Assembly: GCF_900142665.1 (NCBI RefSeq) | Contig: NZ_FRBR01000014.1 | Coordinates: 40,689 to 104,688, forward strand | DNA length: 64,000 bases | From: Roseovarius pacificus | GTDB taxonomy: Bacteria; Pseudomonadota; Alphaproteobacteria; Rhodobacterales; Rhodobacteraceae | Reading direction: 5' to 3' | Shown: positions 10,915 through 19,443 of the stretch, in pieces | Layout: each line of letters starts with the position of its first letter | Numbering within the stretch: position 1 is the first letter of the stretch | Program-made: the position numbers and the translations under genes | Notes under the pieces: model-generated | What the model was told of the DNA's origin: nothing | Seen by the model: only the letters and a program-made list of their open reading frames with translations | Databases searched by the model: none

Positions 10915-11589
10915 TCATGCGCCGGGCCAGCCCGCCCGCGCCGCCAGCAACGCCGCCGCCGCAACTTCGAGCGCGGCTTCCGGCAGGATCACCAGCATCT
11001 TGGGCGCGGTCATCGACAGGCTGACCGGCCCGGTGACGTGGTTCGAGGTGCCCACGCGCCCGTCGGGCGCGAAGTTCAGCCCGGAAATCGGGTATTTCAG
11101 CCCGTCCGACAGCCCCTCGACCGCGCCCATCGGAAACAGCGACATCTCGCAGCCTTCGGGCAGGTCCAGCCGCAGCTCGGGCGGGGCGAGAAACACCAGC
11201 TCTTCGCGGCCCAGCAGGATGCAGCGCCGGTGCGGGTGGCGCACCAGCGAATTGTAGGCGGCCAGCTGGTGATCCAGCCGCGCGCCGGAAAACCCGATGC
11301 CGATCACCAGCGGCGCGGCGATGTTGCGCAGGCACTTGTCGAAATCGGTGCTGTCCTGTTCGGGAATGGGGTGCAGGCTGTCTTCCGGCAACTGCCCGCG
11401 CGCCCAGTCGCTGAGCGAATCGAAATCGCCGATCACGGCCTGGGGAATCAGGTCATTAACCAGGGCGGCGTCCGCTCCGCCGTCGGCAGCCACCACATTC
11501 GGGGCCAAAGCGCGGGCGCGATTCAGGGTCTGAGTGGTGATTTCTGCCCCGCCAATCAGGGTAATGGGCTCATTTTCGTGAACAATCAT
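10915..11589 (-). CDS. thiamine pyrophosphokinase
   Basis: A 224-residue enzyme of the thiamine diphosphokinase family, which transfers pyrophosphate from ATP to thiamine. Diagnostic residues are AADGGADAAL near 35-44, the GDFDSLSD metal/ATP motif near 54-61, DSTDFDKCL near 79-87 and the GFSGARLDHQLA motif near 97-108. The C-terminal half holds the TSNHVTGP-type thiamine-binding segment. It ends four bases from the convergent EamA gene and diverges from the acidic protein at 11738. No TPP riboswitch is seen upstream, consistent with use on salvaged thiamine. Confidence 0.9.
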   Translation of the reverse strand: MIVHENEPITLIGGAEITTQTLNRARALAPNVVAADGGADAALVNDLIPQAVIGDFDSLSDWARGQLPEDSLHPIPEQDSTDFDKCLRNIAAPLVIGIGFSGARLDHQLAAYNSLVRHPHRRCILLGREELVFLAPPELRLDLPEGCEMSLFPMGAVEGLSDGLKYPISGLNFAPDGRVGTSNHVTGPVSLSMTAPKMLVILPEAALEVAAAALLAARAGWPGA

Positions 11590-11737
11590 CTGACAACCCC
11601 GCGATTATCCCCTATTTTCGAAACAGACCACATTCTCACCATGAAATGATACGGTAAAGTTCCTAGAATCGGGCCGCTTTCGACGTGTCGCCGAGGGTAA
11701 ACACGACTGTCGCAGGCAAAGTAAAGCGAGCATTATT

Positions 11738-13921
11738 ATGGTAAACGCAAGTAAAATTCTTACAGTTTCCTATGGCACCTTCTCGTGCACGCTCGAAGGG
11801 TTTGACGATTCCTTCGAAACGATGAAGGCGATTGCCGAGTATTTTCGCGATCTTGCCGCCGATGACCGGTATTTCGGGGCCGAACCCCCGACGCCGGATG
11901 CCGAGATGCTGGCCCGGATCGCCGAACGCGAGATCGCGCGCCGTGTCGAGGCCCACGAGGCCGAGGGCAATATCGTGCTGCGCGCCGGGGATGCCGCCGC
12001 GCTGACCGGGGCCGACGCCCCCGCACCGCAGCCTGCCGAAACACCGCAAGCCGAGGCGCAGACGCCCGAGCCCGAGGCCCCCGAACCCAAGGCAGAAGAA
12101 CCGGCGGAAGAGCCTGCCGCCGAGGCCGGGGAACCGGCTGAACCGGTGCAGGAGCCTGTGGCCGAGGTCGAAGAGACGGCCGAGGCCATGGAAGAGCCCG
12201 TTGCCGAGGTCGAGGAAGAGGGCCCGGCGGAAACCGCCGAGGCGCCCATCGCAGCGGTCGAGACTCCCGCCGCCGAGGCTGAAGAGCCCGTTGACACGGT
12301 TGAAGACCTGGCCGAAGCCGCCGAAGAGCCCGCCGAAGCCGTGGAAGTCGCCCCTGCCGAAGCCGACGACGAAACCGACAGCGTCGCCGCCAAGCTGCGC
12401 CGTATCCGTTCGGTCGTGGCGCATGCCGATCAGGGCTATACCGCCGCGGACTATACCGAAGACGAACACGCGCAGGATTTCGTCGATACCACCGCCGCCG
12501 AAATGGAAATGGCGCTGGAGCAGGACGATATCGCGCAGGAACAGGCCCTGTCCGAAGACCCGGACGAGGACGAACTGGAGGCGCTGCTGTCGCGTTTCGA
12601 CAGCGAAGACAATACCGACGACGAAGCGCCCGTCGCCGCGGTCCCCGCGCCGCAGGCGGATGAGGCGGACACCGAAACGGCGGACGGCTCCGATCTGTTC
12701 GAGGATACGCTGGCGCAACTTCTGGCCGATTCCATGCCTGAAACGGCCGATGCGCCCGAGGACATCGCCGAAGAGTCCGAGCCCGAAGAGCCCGAGGCCA
12801 CGGCCACGCCGCTGCGCCTTGCGCCCGAAGACGCCGTCGAAGACCGGGACGAAGCCGCCGAGGACGCCGCAGGGGAGGAGGCCGGACAACCGCTCCTGCG
12901 CGCCCGCGTCGTCAAGATGAAGCGCACCGAATTCGAGGCCGCGATCGCCGGGGGCTATATCGAAGAAGAGGAAGACGACGAGGCTGACGACAGCCTGAAC
13001 GTCTTTGACGATGCCTCCTATGACGATAGCGGCGATATGGGCCTCTCGCCCGAGGACGAGGCCGAGCTGCAACGCGAACTGGCCGAGGTCGAGGCCGAGA
13101 TGGGCTTCGAGGACGACGAAGATTACGACGATCTGGACGAGGATTTCAGCGCCGAAGCCGAAACCGAAGAGGCCGCGACCGCCGAACAGCCCGAGCCCGA
13201 AGCCGAGGAAGACCCCGCCCCGCGCGGCCTGCGCAAGCTGCAACGCGCCGAACGCGAAGGCGGCGACGTCAACCGCATGTTCGACAAGACCGATACGCAT
13301 CTTGAAGAACCCGAATCGAACCGTCGCCGCAGCGTGATCCAGCACCTGCGCGCCGCCGTCGCCGCCACCCGCGCCGAGAAAAAGGCCGGTGCCGAGATGG
13401 ACCGCGACGTGGACGACACGCCCTATCGCTCGGACCTCGCCGAAGTGGTCCGCCCGCGCCGTCCGCGCACCTCGGGCGCCAGCCGTTCGGCACGCCCGAC
13501 CGAATTGCGCCCCGCGCCGCTCAAACTGGTGGCCGAACAGCGCGTCGATGATCTGGCCCCGCGCGAAGCGGTCCGCCCGCGCCGCGTTTCGACGACCGAT
13601 CTGGTGGCTGACGAAACCCCGGATGACTCGCTGGATGGCGGTTTTGCCGAATTCGCCGATCAGATGGGCGCCAGCGGCCTGCCTGAACTGCTGGAAGCCG
13701 CAGCCGCCTACCTGTCGGATGTCGAAGGTCGCCCGCAGTTTTCGCGCCCGATGCTGATGGGCAAGCTGAAAGAGGTCAAACAGGACACGTTCTCGCGCGA
13801 GGACGGCCTGCGCAGCTTCGGCCAGCTTCTGCGCGACGGCAAACTGCAAAAGCTCAAGGGCGGGCGGTTTACCATCACCGACGAAACCGATTACCGCGGC
13901 GAGGCCCGCAACGTCGGTTAA
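11738..13921 (+). CDS. large acidic, mostly disordered conserved protein of unknown function
   Basis: 727 residues, extremely rich in Glu, Asp, Ala and Pro. Three parts can be seen. An ordered-looking N-terminal domain (about 1-80) begins KILTVSYGTFSCTLEGFDDS. A long low-complexity middle (about 90-560) of E/A/P/D repeats is punctuated by basic islands such as AAKLRRIRSVVAHADQGYT and NRRRSVIQHLRAAVAATRAE. A C-terminal domain (about 635-720) carries FSRPMLMGKLKEVKQDTFSRED and FGQLLRDGKLQKLKGGRF and looks like a winged-helix-sized unit. No signal peptide or membrane segment. I do not recognise a function; the layout resembles a scaffold or hub protein. A strong terminator follows. Confidence 0.8.
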   Translation: MVNASKILTVSYGTFSCTLEGFDDSFETMKAIAEYFRDLAADDRYFGAEPPTPDAEMLARIAEREIARRVEAHEAEGNIVLRAGDAAALTGADAPAPQPAETPQAEAQTPEPEAPEPKAEEPAEEPAAEAGEPAEPVQEPVAEVEETAEAMEEPVAEVEEEGPAETAEAPIAAVETPAAEAEEPVDTVEDLAEAAEEPAEAVEVAPAEADDETDSVAAKLRRIRSVVAHADQGYTAADYTEDEHAQDFVDTTAAEMEMALEQDDIAQEQALSEDPDEDELEALLSRFDSEDNTDDEAPVAAVPAPQADEADTETADGSDLFEDTLAQLLADSMPETADAPEDIAEESEPEEPEATATPLRLAPEDAVEDRDEAAEDAAGEEAGQPLLRARVVKMKRTEFEAAIAGGYIEEEEDDEADDSLNVFDDASYDDSGDMGLSPEDEAELQRELAEVEAEMGFEDDEDYDDLDEDFSAEAETEEAATAEQPEPEAEEDPAPRGLRKLQRAEREGGDVNRMFDKTDTHLEEPESNRRRSVIQHLRAAVAATRAEKKAGAEMDRDVDDTPYRSDLAEVVRPRRPRTSGASRSARPTELRPAPLKLVAEQRVDDLAPREAVRPRRVSTTDLVADETPDDSLDGGFAEFADQMGASGLPELLEAAAAYLSDVEGRPQFSRPMLMGKLKEVKQDTFSREDGLRSFGQLLRDGKLQKLKGGRFTITDETDYRGEARNVG

Positions 13922-13938
13922 ACCCTGAAATCATTCAG

Positions 13939-13977
13939 AAAAACGCCCGGTCGGCCCAATACCGCACCGGGCGTTTT
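13939..13977. terminator. bidirectional Rho-independent terminator
   Basis: A perfect 12-bp stem (AAAACGCCCGGT at 13940-13951, ACCGGGCGTTTT at 13966-13977) with a 14-base loop, A-rich on the left and T-rich on the right. It lies between the convergent acidic-protein and sulfotransferase genes and can serve both strands. Confidence 0.88.
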
Positions 13978-14019
13978 CACGATTCGCCGACGGATGCTCG
14001 CGCCCTGATTCCGGGGCGG

Positions 14020-14715
14020 TCAAAGCCACTCCGGCTGCCACCACAAATACTCGCGCAGCCCTGCATTTCGCGACGCGTACCATTTGCGAATGCGCGCGGC
14101 GTCTTTTTCGGGTGGCTGCGCCCCTTGTGTGTAGGATGCAAACCGCTGCGCCATCAACGCATCGTCAGCGGCCCCCTCGACCCCCAGAAACGCGTTCAGC
14201 CTGTCCATCAACGCCAGGGGGTTCTCTCCGATCCATTCGAACGGCAACGGCAGTATGTTGCGCCGGTCGAACCCGGCATCGTCGAATCTCCGGAGCACAT
14301 CCAGATAACAGCCCCGTTGTTGCATGAATTGCATGTTCTTGCGAAACGCCCGCCAAAGTGTCGTTTCGGGCGGAATGCGTTCCGCCTTGGTGGCCATGCG
14401 ATATTGCGAAAACGCCCGCGCCACCGGATCGCGCAACACGATGATCACCTTGCAATCCGGGTTCATCTCCCTGATGCGCTGCGCAATGACCGGCTGTGTC
14501 GCATAAAAGGGCGACACGTCGCCAAGCAGCCTTCCCTCATGCGTGCCGGCGTAAAAATCAGTGTATCGCTGAAGATGGCCCCTCGGCTCTGTCAGGATGT
14601 TGCACTCTTTCTCGGGGATGCTGATCAGGGGATTCGCGACAAGCTGATTGTAAAGCCATGTTGTCCCGGCTTTTTGTACGCCGATACAAATAAAGTCGGG
14701 GACCAACAGTTGCAT
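14020..14715 (-). CDS. sulfotransferase domain protein
   Basis: A 231-residue PAPS-dependent sulfotransferase-like protein. The 5'-phosphosulfate loop GVQKAGTTWLYNQL is near residues 12-25 and the 3'-phosphate motif RDPVARAFSQYR near 93-104, as in the Sulfotransfer_1 fold. The acceptor could be a polysaccharide, lipid or small molecule. I start at the ATG at 14715 because GAGGTG stands nine bases upstream; a GTG four codons earlier falls inside that ribosome binding site. No sulfate-activation or glycan genes adjoin it. The surrounding DNA seems somewhat less GC-rich than its neighbours, a hint of acquisition. Confidence 0.8.
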   Translation of the reverse strand: MQLLVPDFICIGVQKAGTTWLYNQLVANPLISIPEKECNILTEPRGHLQRYTDFYAGTHEGRLLGDVSPFYATQPVIAQRIREMNPDCKVIIVLRDPVARAFSQYRMATKAERIPPETTLWRAFRKNMQFMQQRGCYLDVLRRFDDAGFDRRNILPLPFEWIGENPLALMDRLNAFLGVEGAADDALMAQRFASYTQGAQPPEKDAARIRKWYASRNAGLREYLWWQPEWL

Positions 14716-14921
14716 AAGGACAGTCACCTCGGGTTTTGGAATTCGTCTTTGGTCTGCGGATTGATACGACTGTAATGGACTTGCCCTGAATGGTCAGTCC
14801 CCTATCGGTCCGGTCTTGGTGATTAATGTCGGGCGTTGGGCAATCGGGGGTGCAAACCCGGCCCCGATGTTCCGTCATGCGTCACGCCGCGCCGGGTGTT
14901 TTCATGTTGGCCGACGGCTCG

Positions 14922-17267
14922 TCACAACGCGGCGGGCAGCCAGAGTGTCTTGATTTCGGTCGCGGCGTCCAGAAATGCGCGGCCTTCGCCCTGCGGCCCC
15001 GGCCAGTCGCGCGTCGTGCCGTGGTTGACCCATGTGCGTTTCAGGCTGGCGGCGCTGTCGCGTTCGATCGCCCCGGACAGGTCGGACGAGGAAAAGCTCC
15101 AGACCGCGTCGATATCCATATGTCCGGCCAGCGTGGGGGCCAGATCCTCGTGGCATCCGCTCAGCAGGTTCGCCACCCCCGCAGGCACGTCCGAGGTTTC
15201 CAGCACCTGCACGAACTCCAGCGCCGCCAGCGGGAAGGGCTCGGAGGCGACCAGGACCGCCCGGTTGCCCATCGCCATGATCGGCCCCAACACCGAGACC
15301 AGCCCCAGCAACGGCGCCTCGTCCGGGCACAGCGCGCCGATCACGCCCACCGGCTGGCGCAGGGTCAGCGTCAGGCCCGGTACGGGGGTGTCCACGCTGC
15401 GCCCGTCCATCTTGTCGGCCCAGGCGGCGCAGGTGAACAGCCGGTCAATTGCCGCCTCCACCTCTTTCGCGCCGCCGCGCGTGCCGGTCATGTGATTGAC
15501 AAGGCGTGTAAAATCATCCGCTCGCGCCGACAGGTTCTCGGCCATGTAATACAGGATCTGCGCCCTCTGGTGGCCAGTGCTGCGGCCCCATGCACTGGCC
15601 CCGCGCGCGGCCTCCACCGCGTTGCGGATATCCTTGCGCGCGGCCATCGGGGCCTGCCCCAGAAGTTTGCCAGCCTTGCCGTATACATTGCGGCTGTATC
15701 CGCCATCGGGCCGCACCTGTTTGCCCCCGATATAGAGTTTCGCCGTCCGGTCGATATCACCCGCCGCCGGATCGCCGTTGCCTGCAAAGGGCGCGATCCG
15801 CGCCAGCGGTCTGGATTTGCCCGCAGGCCGGGTATAGGCCGCCAGCCCCTCCCACCCGCCTTCGCGGCCAAAGCCGCTTTCGCGCAGCCCGCCAAAGGGG
15901 GCCGCCGCGTCCAGCATGTTCGTCCCGTTGACCCAGACGACCCCCGCCGCCAGTTGCGGCGCGACCACCAGCGCGCGGCTGATATCCTCGCTCCAGACCG
16001 AGGCCGCCAGCCCATAGCGCGTGTCATTGGCCAGCGCGACCGCCTCGGCAGGCGTGCGGAAGGTGGTGGACACCAGAACCGGGCCGAAAATCTCGTCCTG
16101 CATCAGCGGATCGGCAGGGGACAGCCCGGCGATCAGGGTCGGTGGACAAAATGCGCCAGTTTCGGGCAGGGGCGTGTCGGGGGTGAAACGCGCACCACCC
16201 GCCCCCTCGACCAGCGCCGCCACCCGGTCGCGCGCCGTCATGTCGATCATCGCGCCGATATCGGTATTCTTGTCCAGCGGATCGCCCACCCGCAGCCGCG
16301 CCATCCGTGCGCGCAGCTTGTCGAGGAACGCCTCGGCGATGCTTTCCTGAAGCAACAGGCGCGACCCGGCGCAACAGACCTGCCCCTGATTGAGCCAGAT
16401 CGCATCGACCACGCCCTCGACCGCCGAGTCCGGATCGGCATCGTCGAACACGATGAACGGCGATTTGCCCCCCAGTTCCAGCGTCAGCGCCTTGCCGCTG
16501 CCCGCCGTCAGTTCGCGGATGCGCCGCCCGACGGCGGTGGAGCCGGTAAAGGCGATCTTGTCGATGCCCGCATGAGTCACGATCATCTCGCCCACCGTCC
16601 CGTCGCCGGTGACGATATTGACCACGCCCTTTGGCAATCCGGCCTGCCGACAGATATCGGCGAACAACAGCGCGGTCAGCGAGGTCTGCTCCGCCGGTTT
16701 CAGGATCACCGTATTGCCCGCCGCCAGCGCCGGGGCCAGTTTCCACGCCAGCATCAGCAGCGGGAAATTCCACGGGATGATCTGCCCGCACACGCCATGC
16801 GGCTCGGTGTCGGGGCATTCGCTGTCGATCAGCTGCGCCAGCCCCGCATGATGATAGAAATGCCGCTGCGCCAGCGGGATGTCGATATCGCGCGCCTCGC
16901 GGATCGGCTTGCCGTTGTCCAGCACCTCCAGCACGGCGAACAGGCGGGCATGTTTCTGGATCATCCGCGCCAGCGCATACAGGTGCCGCGCCCGCCCCTT
17001 GCCGCCCAGCCTGTGCCACTTGCCCTGCGCCTTGCGCGCGGCGTCCACGGCGGCGTCCACATCGCGCGCACCGGCCTGCGTCAGCGTGGCCAGAACCTCG
17101 CCCGTGGCGGGGTTGTGCGACATGAATCCGTTGCCCGGCGCGGTGAACGCACCGTCAATGAAATGCCCGAACCGGTCGCCCTGATCGACCAGCCAGGCCA
17201 GCGCCTCGGCGGCGCTTTCGCGGGCAGGGCCATAGCCCGTCATCTGATCGCTCTGCTGCTCGGTCAT
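14922..17267 (-). CDS. bidomain aldehyde dehydrogenase, ALDH16 type
   Basis: 781 residues, far longer than the usual 490. The N-terminal half is a complete ALDH: the NAD-site KPAEQTSLTALLFADICRQ, general base Glu in LELGGKSPFIVF and catalytic Cys in GQVCCAGSRLL. The C-terminal half (about 490-781) is a second ALDH-like domain from LYIGGKQVRPDGGYSRNVYG onward that I see no catalytic Cys motif in. This active-plus-degenerate layout defines the ALDH16 family, with a known bacterial example in Loktanella. The ATG at 17267 follows GGGAAG. It lies 51 bases after deoC and would oxidise the acetaldehyde DeoC releases. Confidence 0.9.
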   Translation of the reverse strand: MTEQQSDQMTGYGPARESAAEALAWLVDQGDRFGHFIDGAFTAPGNGFMSHNPATGEVLATLTQAGARDVDAAVDAARKAQGKWHRLGGKGRARHLYALARMIQKHARLFAVLEVLDNGKPIREARDIDIPLAQRHFYHHAGLAQLIDSECPDTEPHGVCGQIIPWNFPLLMLAWKLAPALAAGNTVILKPAEQTSLTALLFADICRQAGLPKGVVNIVTGDGTVGEMIVTHAGIDKIAFTGSTAVGRRIRELTAGSGKALTLELGGKSPFIVFDDADPDSAVEGVVDAIWLNQGQVCCAGSRLLLQESIAEAFLDKLRARMARLRVGDPLDKNTDIGAMIDMTARDRVAALVEGAGGARFTPDTPLPETGAFCPPTLIAGLSPADPLMQDEIFGPVLVSTTFRTPAEAVALANDTRYGLAASVWSEDISRALVVAPQLAAGVVWVNGTNMLDAAAPFGGLRESGFGREGGWEGLAAYTRPAGKSRPLARIAPFAGNGDPAAGDIDRTAKLYIGGKQVRPDGGYSRNVYGKAGKLLGQAPMAARKDIRNAVEAARGASAWGRSTGHQRAQILYYMAENLSARADDFTRLVNHMTGTRGGAKEVEAAIDRLFTCAAWADKMDGRSVDTPVPGLTLTLRQPVGVIGALCPDEAPLLGLVSVLGPIMAMGNRAVLVASEPFPLAALEFVQVLETSDVPAGVANLLSGCHEDLAPTLAGHMDIDAVWSFSSSDLSGAIERDSAASLKRTWVNHGTTRDWPGPQGEGRAFLDAATEIKTLWLPAAL

Positions 17268-17318
17268 GTCGTCTTCCCGGTCCAAATACTCAAAATCCGC
17301 CGGCTCCGTCCGGGCGCG

Positions 17319-18308
17319 TCATCCCATGCCGTGGCGCCACGCGGCGGAATACCGGTCCGTGACGTGATGCTCCAGCTGCCGCTCGATATCGCCCAACAGC
17401 GAGGACGCCCCGAAGCGGAACAGATCGGGCGAGACCCACCGCGCGCCCAGTTCCTCCTGCACCATGATCAGCCATGTCAGGGCGTCCTTCGCGCGTGAAA
17501 TCCCGCCTGCCGGTTTCATGCCCACGCGCAGGCCGGTGCGCGCGTGGTAGTCCCGGATCATCCGCAGCATCACCAGCCCCACAGGCAGCGTGGCGTTCAC
17601 GGGTTCCTTGCCGGTCGAGGTCTTGATGAAATCCGCCCCCGCCATCATCGCCACCAGCGAGGCGCGCGCGACAGTGCGCAGATCGCCCAGTTCCCCGGTG
17701 GCCAGGATCGCCTTCATATGCGCCGGGCCACAAGCCGCGCGAAAGGCGCACAACTCGTCATGAAGCGCCTCCCATTTCCCTTCCAGCACATGCCGGCGCG
17801 AGATCACGATGTCGATCTCCTGCGCCCCGGCGGCAACGCTTTCCCCGATCTCGGCCAGCCGCAGCCGGAACGGCGACAACCCCGCCGGAAACCCGGTGGA
17901 CACCGCCGCCACCGGAATCCCCGAGCCTTCGAGCGCCTCCAGCGCGGGCGCGATCATTTCGTGATAGACACAGACCGCCCCCACCCGCAGCCCCGGCTGG
18001 CCCAGTGCCTTCAGCAGATCGGCGCGCACCGGCTGGCGGGCTTTGGCGCATAGCCGCCGCACCCGCGCCGCCGTGTCGTCGCCCGACAGGGTGGTCAGGT
18101 CGATGCATTCCACCGCCTTGCACAGCCACGCCGCCTGTTGCGCGCCCTTCAGGCTGCGCCGGGCGGGCAAGGTGGCGGTGCGGCGCAGAACGGCAGCGGT
18201 GTTGACGCGCACCGCCCGCAGCCAGCCAAGGTCCAGCGGCAGCCCCTCGTTGCGCGGCTCCATCGCTTGCGGCAGGTGGCTGACGTGATCCTGTCCAAGA
18301 GTCTGCAT
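17319..18308 (-). CDS. deoC: deoxyribose-phosphate aldolase
   Basis: A 329-residue class I aldolase cleaving 2-deoxyribose 5-phosphate to acetaldehyde and glyceraldehyde 3-phosphate. The Schiff-base lysine is in GADFIKTSTGKEPVN and the second active-site lysine in GMKPAGGISRAKDAL. It is longer than E. coli DeoC because of an N-terminal extension of about 60 residues, common in this lineage. I used the ATG at 18308; a GTG at 18323 is also possible, and neither has a clear ribosome binding site. It heads the deoC-ALDH16 pair, and its 5' side faces the metal transporter promoter. Confidence 0.94.
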   Translation of the reverse strand: MQTLGQDHVSHLPQAMEPRNEGLPLDLGWLRAVRVNTAAVLRRTATLPARRSLKGAQQAAWLCKAVECIDLTTLSGDDTAARVRRLCAKARQPVRADLLKALGQPGLRVGAVCVYHEMIAPALEALEGSGIPVAAVSTGFPAGLSPFRLRLAEIGESVAAGAQEIDIVISRRHVLEGKWEALHDELCAFRAACGPAHMKAILATGELGDLRTVARASLVAMMAGADFIKTSTGKEPVNATLPVGLVMLRMIRDYHARTGLRVGMKPAGGISRAKDALTWLIMVQEELGARWVSPDLFRFGASSLLGDIERQLEHHVTDRYSAAWRHGMG

Positions 18309-18395
18309 CGGGCATGTCCGCACTGTGGGGTGAAAACCGGAAAATCAGAGTCGCACGCCGCCCGCGCCTTGGCAAGCGGGCGGTGCAACCTCACC

Positions 18396-18422
18396 TGCAA
18401 TTGAGAATAGTTCTCATTTGCA
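18396..18422. promoter_or_regulatory. Fur/Mur-type metal regulator operator
   Basis: A 27-base near-perfect palindrome: TGCAA at the left end, TTGAGAA-N3-TTCTCAT in the middle and TTGCA at the right, with 11 of 13 pairs complementary about base 18409. It lies 37 bases before the likely troA start. Fur-superfamily Mn/Fe regulators (Mur/Fur) in Alphaproteobacteria bind palindromes of this size ahead of sit/mnt operons, so a Mur or Fur site is the best reading; Zur cannot be excluded. Confidence 0.75.
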
Positions 18423-18458
18423 TTGACACCCGTTTCAAACTGCTCCATGGTGACCGCC

Positions 18459-19442
18459 ATGATGATGACATCCGCCACACATATCTCCCGCCGCCGCCTT
18501 CTGGCTCTGACCGCCGGATCACTGTCCTTTACCGCGCTGCCCCTGCGGGCGCAGGGCGCGCGCCTCAACGTGGTCGCCACCACCGGCATGATCGCCGATG
18601 CCGCGCGGGTCATCGGCGGGGATCGCGTCACCGTGCAGGCCCTCATGGGCCCCGGCGTCGATCCGCATTCCTACCGCCAGACGCGCAGCGACATCGTGGC
18701 GCTGACCCGCGCCGATCTGGTCCTCTGGCATGGCCTCTATCTCGAGGCGCAGATGCAGGACCTCCTGCACAAGCTGGCCGAACGCGGCCCCGTCACCGCC
18801 GTGGGTGAATCCGTGCCGCGCGCCGATCTGATCGCGCATGAAGACTACGAGAACAAGTTCGACCCCCATGTGTGGATGGTGCCCGACCTGTGGGTGCATG
18901 TGCTGCACGCCGTGCGCGACGCGCTCACCGCCGCCGCGCCCGACGATGCCGTTCTGTTCGCCGCCAATGCCGAAACCTATCTGCACCGGATCGACCGCCT
19001 CGCCGAGTATGCGCGCGATGTTCTGGCCTCCGTCCCGCCCGCGTCGCGGGTGCTGCTGACGGCGCATGATGCGTTCAACTATTTCGGGCGGGCCTACGGG
19101 TTCGAGGTGGTCGGCATTCAGGGCATTTCCACCGAATCCGAGGCCGGGCTGAACCGTATCCGCACGCTGGTCGATATGCTGGTCACCCGCGATATCCGCG
19201 CTGTGTTCGTCGAAACCTCGGTCTCGGACCGCAACATGCGCGCCCTTGTCGAAGGGGCTGCCGCGCAGGGCCATGAGGTGGCTATCGGGGGCGAGCTGTT
19301 TTCCGACGCGATGGGCGAACCGGGCACCTACGAAGGCACCTATCCCGGCATGATCGACCATAACGTCACCACCATCGCCGCCGCCCTTGGCGGGCAGGTG
19401 CCCGCGCGCGGCATGGATGGCAGGCTGCGCACCGGGCTGTGA
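18459..19442 (+). CDS. troA: Mn/Zn ABC transporter substrate-binding protein (TroA/SitA-like)
   Basis: A 327-residue cluster A-I metal-binding protein. It starts with a twin-arginine-like leader (SRRRLLALTAG) cleaved near LRAQG. The four metal ligands of TroA have clear counterparts: His70 (VDPHSYRQ), His137 (FDPHVWMV), His203 (TAHDAFNYF) and Asp283 (LFSDAMG). There is no His-rich loop of the kind found in zinc-specific ZnuA, so Mn (or Mn/Fe) is more likely. The longest frame starts with TTG inside the operator palindrome; ATG at 18459 after GGTGA is preferred, with ATG at 18447, 18462 and 18465 as alternatives. Confidence 0.88.
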   Translation: MMMTSATHISRRRLLALTAGSLSFTALPLRAQGARLNVVATTGMIADAARVIGGDRVTVQALMGPGVDPHSYRQTRSDIVALTRADLVLWHGLYLEAQMQDLLHKLAERGPVTAVGESVPRADLIAHEDYENKFDPHVWMVPDLWVHVLHAVRDALTAAAPDDAVLFAANAETYLHRIDRLAEYARDVLASVPPASRVLLTAHDAFNYFGRAYGFEVVGIQGISTESEAGLNRIRTLVDMLVTRDIRAVFVETSVSDRNMRALVEGAAAQGHEVAIGGELFSDAMGEPGTYEGTYPGMIDHNVTTIAAALGGQVPARGMDGRLRTGL

Positions 19443-19443
19443 C

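Noticed and set aside
11663..13849. 728-codon minus-strand frame opposite the acidic protein
   Set aside because: Mirror of the Glu/Asp-rich codons giving a Phe/Gly/Arg/Leu pattern; no start context.
17267..17285. TTG start six codons upstream for the ALDH16 gene
   Set aside because: The GGGAAG ribosome binding site lies inside that extension and suits the ATG at 17267.
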